From Treponema sp. (lineage in GTDB: Bacteria > Spirochaetota > Spirochaetia > Treponematales > Treponemataceae), in the NCBI GenBank assembly GCA_017645785.1, contig JAGCNW010000010.1, positions 62,001 to 126,000 on the forward strand: DNA of 64,000 bases. Direction: 5' to 3'. Position 1 is the first letter of the stretch. Every line of letters begins with the position of its first letter. The notes under the pieces are model-generated. The model ran no database searches, was not told the DNA's origin, and saw only the letters and a program-made list of their open reading frames with translations. The position numbers were made by a program, and so were the translations under genes. This document shows, one piece after another, positions 42,220-53,428 of this stretch.

Positions 42220-42352
42220 GTCATTCTCGCGCTTGATTGTCCGCGCTCTGTCAAGAGCGCAGTTGAATCGCATCCTATATCAAAATGGAGCGAAGCGACA
42301 TACGCGAGAATCTTTTGTGAGAAAAGATTGCCCGATCAAGTCGGGCAATGAC
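42220..42352. repeat. Composite palindromic repeat, copy B
   Basis: Starts TGTCATTCTCGC and ends GGGCAATGACA, giving 7-bp terminal inverted repeats. A 97-bp module (42220-42316) matches that at 14980-15076 almost base for base, but its outer arms changed together (TTCTCGC/GCGAGAA in place of TTCCCGC/GCGGGAA). A second palindrome (42325-42352, GCCCGATCAAGTCGGGC) follows. It lies between the convergent truA and priA. Confidence 0.88.
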
Positions 42353-42356
42353 AACG

Positions 42357-44441
42357 CTATAACAAACTCACGGGATCCACGTCGACCTCGATGTAAACTC
42401 CCGCTTTTGCCCTGTAGCCGTAAATCAAGCTGGCGGCAATTTTCTGCAAGACAGTCACTGAAGGCCCTCTAAGCAAAATCTGGTTTCTGTAATTTGAATT
42501 GATCTTTGCCAGAGGGCATTCGCTTGGACCAAGTATTTCGGTCTCCTTGGAATTGGCAAGATGCTTGGCTTTTAAAGCCTCCAACTCTTGGGACAGAATT
42601 TTATAGGCGTCGTCGGCAAAGGCTTCGGCGTCGCTTTGAACCATGCTCCTAAAGACCAAGCGCAAAAGGCGGGAATACGGCGGAAAGTTTAAAAGCTTTC
42701 TTGTCGAAAGCTCTTGTTCGTAAAAGTCTTTTGGGAGCGAATGGCAGGCGCAATAGACCGCCGGATTGTTCGGCGAATATGTCTGGACCAAAACTTTACC
42801 GTCAGGGAAAAAGCGGCCCGCCCTGCCCGCCACTTGCGTTATAAGGCTAAAAGTTTTTTCCGACGCCCTAAAGTCCGGCAAATGCAGCGAAGTGTCCGCC
42901 AAAATCACGCCGACCAATTTTAGCGCGGGAAAATTGAGACCCTTTGCGATCATTTGCGTTCCAAGCAAAATGTCGTATTCGCCTTTTTTAAAGGCCGCGA
43001 TTTTCTCTTCCAGCTCGCCCTTTTTGCTTACAGCGTCGGTGTCAAGGCGAAGCGTTCTTGCGTTCGGAAATTTTGAGTTGACCTCGCTTTCGATAAATTC
43101 CGTTCCAAAACCCGAATAGCCTATGTCGACAGAACCGCATTGGGGGCACACTCTAAAAGGGTCTATTGAGTAGGAACAGTAGTGGCAAACCAAGCGGTTT
43201 CGCGACTTATGGTAAGTCATCGGAACGGAACAATTCTTGCACTTGACCTCGTAGCCGCAGACATTGCACCTATAAAGATGGTTAAAGCCGCGGCGGTTCA
43301 AGAACAATATAACCTGCCGCTTTTCTTTTAGAGCGCTTCTTATTTCTTCTTCAAGGGCCAGCGAAATCGCGCCGTTCATTTTTTCGCGGGTCAAATCCAC
43401 CGCGCCAATAATCGGCATCTTGCCGCCGCTAAGCCTTTTTGTAAGGCGGTGGCAAACGAACTGTTTGTCTTGAATCGCTTTCCAAGCCTCGACGCTTGGA
43501 GTCGCGCTGCCCATAACAAGGGGAATCTTTAATTTTGAAGCGCGCCGCATCGCGACTTGCCGAGCGTGGTAGCGGGGAGAGTTTCCGGACTTGTAGGAAG
43601 AATCGTGCTCCTCGTCGATGATGATCAAACCTAAGTCGGGAATCGGAGCGAAAACCGCGCTGCGAGCTCCTATAACGACCCTAGCCTCTTTTTGGACAAT
43701 CCGCTTCCATTCCGTAAGCTTTTGGGCCGGGGTAAGCGCGGAATGCAAAATAGCGGCGGTGTTTCCAAAGCGGCGGGTCACGGCGCTTACGACTTGCGGC
43801 GTAAGGCCAATCTCTGGCACCAAATACAAAACGCCTTGTCCCTTTTGCAAAATCTTTTCCGCCGCGCTCAAAAAGACTTCGGTCTTTCCGCTTCCTGTCG
43901 CTCCGTAAAGATAATGATAAAGGCCCTTGTCCGCGCTCAAGGACGCGATTTCTTCAACCGCTTGCGCCTGCTCCGCCGAAAGCTCGTTTTTTCCCTCAAA
44001 GGAATCCGCGTCGACCGAAGAAAAAATTCCAGTCTCGCCGCCTCTTTTGGCTCCCGGAATCATCGAACACAAAACTTCGCCGATCGGGCACAAGTAAAAG
44101 CCGCTTAGCCAACGGCCCAAGTCCAAGAGCTCGTTTGTTATAAGAGGATATTCGTCAATGACCCGCAAAATTTTTCGGATTTTTTTTGGATCAAAAGAAA
44201 GGTCTTGGGGAAGCTCGTCAAAGACGGCGGTTATGATTCCAGTCGTTTTTTTATTGCCGAACATAACTTCCGCGCGGCATCCGACTTGGGCCTCAAAGGA
44301 GTCCACCTTGCGCGCGCGCTTTTGGGGAATCAATTCCTTTTGCTCTTTTTCTTCTTGGGCGACCCGCTTCCCCGCCTCCACATTGGCGTATGTAAAGGTT
44401 TGGTTTGCGGGAACGTTCAAGGCGATTTGCAAATACTTCAT
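42357..44441 (-). CDS. priA: Replication restart helicase PriA
   Basis: 694-residue DNA helicase that reloads the replisome at stalled forks. Walker A is GATGSGKTEVF, Walker B is DEEHD, and an eight-cysteine double zinc finger (CNVCGYEVKCKNC...CHYCS...CPQCG) interrupts the helicase domain as in the family. The N-terminal 3'-DNA-binding domain holds a charged insertion of about 30 residues (around 30-55, rich in Lys/Glu). It overlaps udg by four bases and is the last gene of the secA-led unit. Confidence 0.95.
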   Translation of the reverse strand: MKYLQIALNVPANQTFTYANVEAGKRVAQEEKEQKELIPQKRARKVDSFEAQVGCRAEVMFGNKKTTGIITAVFDELPQDLSFDPKKIRKILRVIDEYPLITNELLDLGRWLSGFYLCPIGEVLCSMIPGAKRGGETGIFSSVDADSFEGKNELSAEQAQAVEEIASLSADKGLYHYLYGATGSGKTEVFLSAAEKILQKGQGVLYLVPEIGLTPQVVSAVTRRFGNTAAILHSALTPAQKLTEWKRIVQKEARVVIGARSAVFAPIPDLGLIIIDEEHDSSYKSGNSPRYHARQVAMRRASKLKIPLVMGSATPSVEAWKAIQDKQFVCHRLTKRLSGGKMPIIGAVDLTREKMNGAISLALEEEIRSALKEKRQVILFLNRRGFNHLYRCNVCGYEVKCKNCSVPMTYHKSRNRLVCHYCSYSIDPFRVCPQCGSVDIGYSGFGTEFIESEVNSKFPNARTLRLDTDAVSKKGELEEKIAAFKKGEYDILLGTQMIAKGLNFPALKLVGVILADTSLHLPDFRASEKTFSLITQVAGRAGRFFPDGKVLVQTYSPNNPAVYCACHSLPKDFYEQELSTRKLLNFPPYSRLLRLVFRSMVQSDAEAFADDAYKILSQELEALKAKHLANSKETEILGPSECPLAKINSNYRNQILLRGPSVTVLQKIAASLIYGYRAKAGVYIEVDVDPVSLL

Positions 44442-45220
44442 TTATCGTAGTCCGGGCAAATCTCAAGAAGCTTTTGCTTAAAGGCTTTTAAGTCTTCCCA
44501 AGCGGGTCGCTTCAATGATTCTTCTCTAAGCAGCGCGCTGGGATGGTAGGTGGCCATAAAGGGAATGCCCTTAAAGTCAACGAACTGGCCGCGCATTTTG
44601 TTTATTCCGATGGAAGTGTCCAAAAGATTTTGCAAGGCCACTCGGCCCATCGCCAAAATCATTTTTGGCTTTAGAACGTGTATTTGCGCGTCCAAGAAGG
44701 AGCGGCAAGCTTGGCTTTCTTCTGGCGCCGGGTCCCGGTTCATCGGCGGCCGGCACTTTACGATGTTGGCTATGTAGCAGTTTTTGTCGCGGCTCAAATT
44801 TATCGCGGCGAGCATTTTGTCCAAAAGTTGGCCGGCCTTTCCTACAAAGGGGCGGCCCTGCTCGTCCTCATCGGCGCCTGGTCCCTCGCCAACAACAAGG
44901 ACAAGGGGATTTGAGACGCCTTCTCCGGGAACGACGTTCTTTCTTGTCTTTGAAAGGCCGCATCTTGCGCAAGAGGCGATTTTTTGGTTGACGGAATCGA
45001 TTGTCGCGCCGCCGCTTGCAAGGGCGGAATCCGGCTCTTGAATGGGAGCGGAATCCGGGGCTTTTGAAGGAACGGATTCAACTTGCGAAGGCACGGCGGA
45101 AGGCTCAGTGTCGTCGGCAAATTGCGGAGCGGCCGCAAATTCTTTTGTTGTGTATCCAAGAATCGCGCCGGAAGTTTTTTTTAGGACTTCATAAAGAATT
45201 TCTTTTTGAGCGGCCTTCAT
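44438..45220 (-). CDS. udg: Family 4 uracil-DNA glycosylase
   Basis: 260-residue iron-sulfur uracil-DNA glycosylase (type 4/5 family). Residues 1-75 are a low-complexity Ser/Pro/Glu-rich extension, then CARCGLSKTRKNVVPGEG, the catalytic-loop GEGPGADEDEQGRPFVG, NIVKCRPP and MATYHPSALLR. The cluster cysteines CxxC plus later cysteines are visible. It removes deaminated cytosine. The extension is longer than in most bacterial homologues. It overlaps the next lipoprotein gene by four bases. Confidence 0.93.
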   Translation of the reverse strand: MKAAQKEILYEVLKKTSGAILGYTTKEFAAAPQFADDTEPSAVPSQVESVPSKAPDSAPIQEPDSALASGGATIDSVNQKIASCARCGLSKTRKNVVPGEGVSNPLVLVVGEGPGADEDEQGRPFVGKAGQLLDKMLAAINLSRDKNCYIANIVKCRPPMNRDPAPEESQACRSFLDAQIHVLKPKMILAMGRVALQNLLDTSIGINKMRGQFVDFKGIPFMATYHPSALLREESLKRPAWEDLKAFKQKLLEICPDYDK

Positions 45221-45603
45221 TTGTCGCCCCCAAAGGAGGCGGCCGCTTTTAGCGCCCTCAATTTATTCGGATAAACCGTCAAGGCCGAAGCCGGAAGCCA
45301 GCCGTCCTTAAAGCGGTACCAAGTTTCGCCGCCGTTTTCTTCGCTTGCCATTGCGCTCGCCAAAATCGGAAAAAGCTCGCCTTGCTTGCAATAGTCAGTG
45401 GCCTCGGCGTCCCAAGAAATTTCTTCTCTAAAGGCCGCGTAAGGCTCCACGACAACCGCCCAACGAACGTCAGGGGCGAGCGCCAGCGGATCCGAAGTGT
45501 CAAGCGCGATTTCTGAAGCGTCATGCTTGTTGCAAGAGGCAGCGAACAAAGGCAAAAGAGAAATTAAAATGATTGCGACAAAAACGCTTTTAGCGGCCCT
45601 CAT
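45217..45603 (-). CDS. Small lipoprotein with SH3-like region
   Basis: 128-residue lipoprotein. A signal peptide ends in FAASC (spirochaetal lipobox). The rest includes an SH3-like pattern (KQGELFPILASAM...ETWYRFKDGWLPASALTVYP). The start was taken as the ATG at 45603; an in-frame TTG lies at 45615. It overlaps mutT at one end and udg at the other, so it is embedded in the operon. Function unknown. Confidence 0.75.
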   Translation of the reverse strand: MRAAKSVFVAIILISLLPLFAASCNKHDASEIALDTSDPLALAPDVRWAVVVEPYAAFREEISWDAEATDYCKQGELFPILASAMASEENGGETWYRFKDGWLPASALTVYPNKLRALKAAASFGGDK

Positions 45604-46021
45604 AATTTTTCTCAATGTATTTTTTTACCTGCGGCAAAATTTTCAAGTCAGAGTCGACAAAGTTGTCTGTAGGGATTTGTTCAAATTCCACCCATTTTGT
45701 TTCGGTGTGTTCGGTCAAAGAAAAAGGCTTTTCCAAACCGTCGTTGCTAAAAAAAACTTCGTAAGCGCGCAAAAGGCAAGCTTCGCCCTTATGCTCAAAT
45801 TGGGACGTGGCGATTAACTCGCCCACCAAAACGCTCTCTCCAAATTCTTCCAGCATCTCGCGGACAATCGTGTCTCGGTCGCTTTCGCCTTGGTCAACCT
45901 TTCCGCCCGGAAACTCCCAACGGCCTCCCATGTCGCCTTTTTGCGCTCTATGGGCAATCAAAATTTTGTTTTGTGTCTCAGGACTTTTTCCCAAAACAAC
46001 GCAAGCGATGGAAGTTTTCAT
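45590..46021 (-). CDS. MutT-type NUDIX hydrolase
   Basis: 143-residue NUDIX hydrolase with a complete NUDIX box (GGKVDQGESDRDTIVREMLEEFGE) preceded by the GRWEFPGG motif, the signature of 8-oxo-dGTP diphosphatases. Length fits MutT. It likely cleans the oxidised nucleotide pool, although NUDIX substrate range is not certain from sequence. Overlaps the preceding membrane-protein gene by four bases. Confidence 0.9.
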   Translation of the reverse strand: MKTSIACVVLGKSPETQNKILIAHRAQKGDMGGRWEFPGGKVDQGESDRDTIVREMLEEFGESVLVGELIATSQFEHKGEACLLRAYEVFFSNDGLEKPFSLTEHTETKWVEFEQIPTDNFVDSDLKILPQVKKYIEKNYEGR

Positions 46022-46479
46022 AGAAGCGGAACTCCAGGAAGGATAAAGTGAACCACGCCGATAAGAATGGCGGCAATTCCAATGTAAAGCTTGTTGGCAA
46101 AAAGCGCGTTGTCCAAAACTTCGGGCAAGACAAACGAATCGCTCTTTTCCTCAAAGTATCCAAGCAAAACAGTCGCTCCCGCAAAGAGGCAGGCAAAGGA
46201 CGGAATCAAGTCGCCGATCACCGAGATTCCATGATAAGGAACAAAGAAAATCACAAAGCCCGTGACAAAGCAAAGGGCTCCGCAAACAAGCCTAAACGTC
46301 GGATTTGCAAAAAGCGACTCGCCGGAAATTCCTTCCTGGATTTTTTCAAGACCCGGAATGGACTTTTTTTCCGTTCCCTCCTCAAAGTCATCCGAACCAA
46401 AACCTTCGTCCTGGCCGTAAATCAAAATCAAGCCGCACAAAATACTCAACAAAACTGACAAGCAATAAAACTGGGCCAT
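46018..46479 (-). CDS. Small multi-pass membrane protein
   Basis: 153-residue protein with an N-terminal helix (residues 1-21), an acidic linker (DEGFGSDDFEEGTEKK), then three further hydrophobic segments (about 61-80, 86-108 and 128-150). No known family was recognised. It is translationally linked to mutT by a four-base overlap and follows the next membrane protein by 16 bases. Confidence 0.75.
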   Translation of the reverse strand: MAQFYCLSVLLSILCGLILIYGQDEGFGSDDFEEGTEKKSIPGLEKIQEGISGESLFANPTFRLVCGALCFVTGFVIFFVPYHGISVIGDLIPSFACLFAGATVLLGYFEEKSDSFVLPEVLDNALFANKLYIGIAAILIGVVHFILPGVPLL

Positions 46480-46495
46480 AAAAACCTGCCTTTTT

Positions 46496-47098
46496 CTATT
46501 CGCGCCGCGCGACTTTTGAAGTCAAATCAACTTTTTGCCCCAAAAGCTCAACGCTGGCTTCTACTTTCATTATATCATAATCCGGGCTGTTTGTCCTTAA
46601 AAAAAAGGCGTTTTTTTCAATTTCCGCGGATTTTTGAATTTTGTCCAAAGTCTGTCCGTCAACATCCACAAAAGAAAAAATTGACGAAACCTTCTCTTGG
46701 TCCTTTATGTATTGGTCAATCGGAAAATTTTTGTCGGCGAGGCTTTTCTTTAAGGGATGGACTTTTATTTGCGCGTAAACGCTCTCGTCATAGCAAAAGG
46801 CGCTAAGCTCAATCTCAAAACCCGCCGCTGTCACCAAATTAGGACGAGAGCCAAAAGTGTTTACAATCAAGACAACCGCAAAACAAAGGGCGACGGTAAA
46901 AAGCATAAAGCGGTTGAATTTTGTCGCGACCAAAACTTTAAAGAGGCCTTTAGTGGGATTCAATTTTCCAGCGTAATAATCCTGAACGATTTTAGGGGCG
47001 TTTTTTATGCGTTCCTCGCGGTTATAGCGAAAGACCATTCCGTCGGAACTGTCGCCGTCTGCCGGCCGGGTTTCTGGTATGTTGTCGTAAAAAGCCAT
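46496..47098 (-). CDS. Single-pass membrane protein
   Basis: 200-residue protein with a cytoplasmic N-terminus (1-62), one membrane helix (about 64-84, FMLFTVALCFAVVLIVNTF) and a beta-rich extracytoplasmic domain. A matching ribosome site (GGGGAGGGG) precedes the ATG. No family recognised; gene order places it between a lipoprotein and another membrane protein behind secA. Confidence 0.75.
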   Translation of the reverse strand: MAFYDNIPETRPADGDSSDGMVFRYNREERIKNAPKIVQDYYAGKLNPTKGLFKVLVATKFNRFMLFTVALCFAVVLIVNTFGSRPNLVTAAGFEIELSAFCYDESVYAQIKVHPLKKSLADKNFPIDQYIKDQEKVSSIFSFVDVDGQTLDKIQKSAEIEKNAFFLRTNSPDYDIMKVEASVELLGQKVDLTSKVARRE

Positions 47099-47116
47099 TT
47101 CCCCTCCTCCCCAAAA

Positions 47117-48323
47117 TTACTGGTCTACAAGCGTGTCGGTTCTCCACCAAACGACTTTGGCCTTGTCGCGCTCAGCCAAAAGCGCGCTTACGATTCCAGT
47201 GTCGCTCAAAGAGTAAGAGCTGTAAACCACGCTGGCCGCGTCAAAGTTCAACTGTCTTCTTACCACGCGGCCCGACTCCAAATTGAGCATTTGAACCATG
47301 CAGCCAGACTCAAGCGCGATCGTAAAGAAAAGCCAGCCGTTCTTTGTGGCGCCAATCATGTCGTAAGGCAATTTATAAACTTGCTTTGAAAAGCCGTCCG
47401 AGATTGTCTCTTCGTACGGGGGAATCTCAATTCCCGTTCCAAAAGTTCCTTTCTTTAAGTCATAGGGAAAGACGACGCTCACCGGATCTGAAATTCCGTT
47501 CTGCACTTTGCTTGAAACGTCAATCGAAGTTTCGTAGTAATCGGCCTTAACGAACAAGCGGTCGGACGCGGGGTCCGGAATCACGTTCTCTATCTCGGCG
47601 TATTTTGTGACGCCCATTTTTGTCTCGCCGTATTCAGGAGCGTCGGAATACTTTATCAGAGTGTCCGACAAGGGAAAGCCTTGCGGATTGTATCTAAAGA
47701 CTTCAAAGCCTTCGTTGACGACGCAAACGACGACAAGGCAATCGTCCTGGGTGACGTAAATGTTTCTAATAAAGGGGAACGGCGTTCCACCAACGCCCTG
47801 CTGGCCGATGTAGTCCACAAATGAATTTGAGTTGAAGCGCAAGACGACTTGCAAAAGAATTTTGTTGTCGCCGCTTTCCTGCCTTTCTTTGGGAAGGGTT
47901 TCGGCTACGTAAATGTACTTGCTTGAGTCCAAGGCCAAAAGCGAAGGCGCGTTAAAGGGATAGTCGACAGTTTTTCTTGTGCTCACGTTTTTTGAAGAAG
48001 CGGCTTGCCTTGAGTCCGAATTGTCAAAAAGCGGCGTCGGATTTGTCTCGGGATTGTGGTAAAGGGTCAGCAAGTCGCCGTAAGAGTTGAGCTCCAAAAT
48101 CTTTTGCGACTCGCCGTTTGAAACGTAGAAAAATCCGTCCCGCATGGCGATCGCCGTGTTGACCGCGCCGGTAGCGTTTAGGCCGCCGGCCATGTTCAAT
48201 TGGCCTTCAAAGGAACCGTACTTGAGCGAAAAAAGCTCCTGCCTTTTTACGCTGGCAACGCTCGCGCTTTTTTTGCACGAAAAAACGCAAAGAGAAGACA
48301 GTATTGCGAGCGCGCAAAAAATC

Positions 48324-48340
<17 letters not shown>
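47117..48340 (-). CDS. Lipoprotein with propeller-like repeats
   Basis: 407-residue lipoprotein: signal peptide with lipobox LCVFSC near residue 22, then repeated blade-like segments typical of beta-propellers or NHL-type repeats ([60 protein letters not shown]). It resembles the conserved spirochaetal LIC_12708-type lipoproteins. Start could be 48340 or the ATG at 48331; both lie inside the 3' end of secA. Probably outer-membrane anchored. Function unknown. Confidence 0.8.
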
Positions 48341-51122
<2,782 letters not shown>

Positions 51123-51128
51123 AATATT

Positions 51129-51160
51129 ACTATACTACCATAGACGGCGATTTTGTTCAA
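51129..51160 (-). promoter_or_regulatory. Promoter of secA, near-leaderless
   Basis: On the minus strand TTGAAC (51155-51160), 17 bases, TAGTAT (51132-51137); an overlapping TATAGT (51129-51134) ends exactly six bases before the ATG. No Shine-Dalgarno sequence lies between. Confidence 0.6.
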
Positions 51161-51230
51161 GAACTAGGAACGCGGCCTTTAGCGCAAGAAGCCAGCCGCT
51201 CGGACTTTTGCTTGCAAGACATAAAATTGC

Positions 51231-51262
51231 TGGTTCGAGCGGTTTAACCGCGTCTTTCAGAC
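51231..51262. other. Two adjacent small hairpins between lepB and secA
   Basis: GCGGTTTAACCGC and GCGTCT-TTC-AGACGC lie side by side a few bases past the lepB stop, without a following T-run on the minus strand. They may stabilise the lepB mRNA end or act as a weak terminator. The rest of the 147-base gap (51123-51269) holds only the secA promoter. Confidence 0.45.
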
Positions 51263-51269
51263 GCTGCTT

Positions 51270-53012
51270 TTATCGCAAAAATCCGATGCGGCCCTTGGGC
51301 CAAAAGCGGAATTCGGTGGTGCCGAGGATTTTGTCCTGGCTTACCCACTGCGGCTCCATGTTTGTATAGTAATAAACTGAGTAATCGTCGCAAGCTGTAA
51401 GGGGAACAAGGCGTTCCTCATAACTGTGCCTCATGTCCAAAGAATTGAAGCGGTTATCGCCCATCATAAAGTAGCAGCCGTCGGGAATGTAGCAAGCCGA
51501 ACCGTCGGCGGCGGAAGCCGGGAAGACAGGCATGTTTCTTCGGTCCAAATAATTTATGTAGCTCTGCAAAAGCTGGGCGCGGTTCCACAATTCCCTAATT
51601 TGCGGGTCGTCGACCAAATTGGAATAAGGAAGCTCTTGCGCGATAAGCTGCGCGTTCCTCAAAACAAATTTTCCGACGCAAAGCTTTATCAGCAAGTTGA
51701 GCCTAAAGTTTGAGTCGGAGTACAAGTCGCCGCCGTAGAGGCCGTCCTTGATTTTTGATTCGGCTTCGTCGATCCAATCCGTCATAAAGGCGTGGAACCA
51801 TTCGACGCCGTCCTGCCCCGCCGCCATAAGCTTTGTCGTGAGCGAATAGTTGTCGCGGAGCATGTTGTATTCAAAAAGCTCGTTGTCCGAGAGAAAGTCT
51901 TTTTTTGCCTTGCCCAGTTTGTCGCCGCGAGCCAAGCGCCAAAAGTCCCATGCCAGGCGCTCGCATTCTTTTTTGGCGGCGCTTATGTCCATCGAGTCGC
52001 GCTCTTTTTCAAAGGCCAGCATTTCTTCGTAGCCCTCTTGGTTTATGGGGAACTCTTGTATCAACCTTTTTATCTCAGGGCTTTTTTCGTTGAGGTTGTA
52101 GTTGGCCCACTTTGCGTCATCTTGAACGGGAGAAAAATTCTGAGAGTCCTTGGTTCGCGAATAAAGGACTCCGTTGAGCATCATAAGCTGCTCGCCGGGA
52201 ACGCCGACCAAGCGCTTTACAAGGGGATCGGCCTTGACTTGTCCGTTTGAGTCAACGTTCAAGTTGACCGTCGTAAAGGTGAGCATGTAAACCAATTCCG
52301 AAACGACGGACTTGACCTCGTCCTTTCTTCCGCTTGAATAATGGGGATTGCGGAATACGACAATGTCTCCCCTCTTGTATTTTTTAAAAGCGGGAAGCCC
52401 AACCCTTGTAAGCGGAAACTTTGGTCCGCTCGTTATTTTAGAAACCATCAAGCGGTCTTTGATCAAAAGTTCCGAAACCATAGACTCCGACGGAATCTTG
52501 TAAAACTGAAAGAAGAAAATCTGGAAGAGCAAAACCATAAAGACCGCTTGGACCAAGGCGTCCGCCCAATCCAAAATTTCAAAGGCCAGCCAAGCGCCGC
52601 CCTTGCGTTTTTTGGGCTTGGAAAATTCAAGCCAGTCCGGCGCGATTTTCTTTAGCTGTTTGTCGGAAATCAAGCGCAAGGCCGCCAAAGAAAAGACAAA
52701 GGCCAAGAGCCAAAAACAAACCGAAAATACGTCAAAGACAAAAGACGTTCCGTTCTCTCCCGAACGGCGGATGATGAAAGAAACCAAGTGCGCGAAGGGC
52801 TGGTATTGCAAAAGCTTTTTCACGGCGTTGAAATTGCCGCGGGATGGAGCCTTAATTAGGCCAAAATAAAATTGATAAAAAAGGGCCGCGTTAAAAAGAA
52901 GCGAGATCGGAAAGGCAAAAGCCGCTACGTCAAGGCCAAAATAAATGTTCGCGAATGAAAAAAGGGCGGCGAAAATCGCGTCAAGCAAAAAGAATGTTTT
53001 TAAAAGCTTCAT
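51270..53012 (-). CDS. lepB: Signal peptidase I, enlarged
   Basis: 580-residue type I signal peptidase, about twice the usual size. The N-terminus has several membrane helices (about 5-25, 30-50, 95-115 and 155-175). Catalytic Ser is in KIPSESMVSELL (about residue 180) and Lys in VKRLVGVPGE (about 275); the C-terminal box GDNRFNSLDMRHS is near residue 510. Between boxes D and E sits a lineage-specific insertion of about 200 residues. A TAGAAT -10 is at 53021-53026, eight bases before the ATG. It cleaves signal peptides of Sec substrates. Confidence 0.92.
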   Translation of the reverse strand: MKLLKTFFLLDAIFAALFSFANIYFGLDVAAFAFPISLLFNAALFYQFYFGLIKAPSRGNFNAVKKLLQYQPFAHLVSFIIRRSGENGTSFVFDVFSVCFWLLAFVFSLAALRLISDKQLKKIAPDWLEFSKPKKRKGGAWLAFEILDWADALVQAVFMVLLFQIFFFQFYKIPSESMVSELLIKDRLMVSKITSGPKFPLTRVGLPAFKKYKRGDIVVFRNPHYSSGRKDEVKSVVSELVYMLTFTTVNLNVDSNGQVKADPLVKRLVGVPGEQLMMLNGVLYSRTKDSQNFSPVQDDAKWANYNLNEKSPEIKRLIQEFPINQEGYEEMLAFEKERDSMDISAAKKECERLAWDFWRLARGDKLGKAKKDFLSDNELFEYNMLRDNYSLTTKLMAAGQDGVEWFHAFMTDWIDEAESKIKDGLYGGDLYSDSNFRLNLLIKLCVGKFVLRNAQLIAQELPYSNLVDDPQIRELWNRAQLLQSYINYLDRRNMPVFPASAADGSACYIPDGCYFMMGDNRFNSLDMRHSYEERLVPLTACDDYSVYYYTNMEPQWVSQDKILGTTEFRFWPKGRIGFLR

Positions 53013-53047
53013 ACCCTTTTATTCTAGCGCAAAACGCCTTTTAGGTC

Positions 53048-53053
53048 TATAAT
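53048..53053 (+). promoter_or_regulatory. -10 box of HPt gene, leaderless geometry
   Basis: TATAAT at 53048-53053, six bases before the ATG at 53060. The -35 region (near 53025-53030) is weak and overlaps the lepB -10 (53021-53026) on the other strand, so the divergent promoters occupy the same 47 bases. Confidence 0.55.
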
Positions 53054-53059
53054 GGCCTT

Positions 53060-53428
53060 ATGGCGGAATACTTAGACGAAAACGAAGGCCTCTCTTTTTT
53101 AGACGGCGACAAAGACTTGTATAAAATGCTGCTTGACGCTTATGTCACGGAAAACAAATTTGATCCAAACGCCCTAAAGGCCTTGGTTCAAAAAAGGGAC
53201 TTTGAGGCGGCGGCAAAGATTGTCCACAAGACAAAGGGCGCGTCATACCAAATCGGCGCGACAAAAATAGGCGGCCAGGCGCAAGAGCTGGAAGACATTT
53301 TGCGCTCAAAAGTTTCGCCCGACGCAAGCCAAAGAAGCCCGGAAGAAATGGACAAGCTCGCAAATGACTTTTGCGACTCCTACCAAAAGTGCTTGGAAGA
53401 AGTTTCCCAAGCCCTTAAAAACTATTGA
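53060..53428 (+). CDS. HPt-domain phosphotransfer protein
   Basis: 122-residue stand-alone histidine phosphotransfer domain. The phospho-accepting His is in AAKIVHKTKGASYQIGA (about residue 57), matching the HxxKGxxxxxG pattern, within a four-helix arrangement. Stand-alone HPt proteins shuttle phosphate between hybrid kinases and response regulators; no kinase or receiver is nearby, so partners must lie elsewhere. It converges on tatD with an overlap of seven bases. Confidence 0.85.
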   Translation: MAEYLDENEGLSFLDGDKDLYKMLLDAYVTENKFDPNALKALVQKRDFEAAAKIVHKTKGASYQIGATKIGGQAQELEDILRSKVSPDASQRSPEEMDKLANDFCDSYQKCLEEVSQALKNY

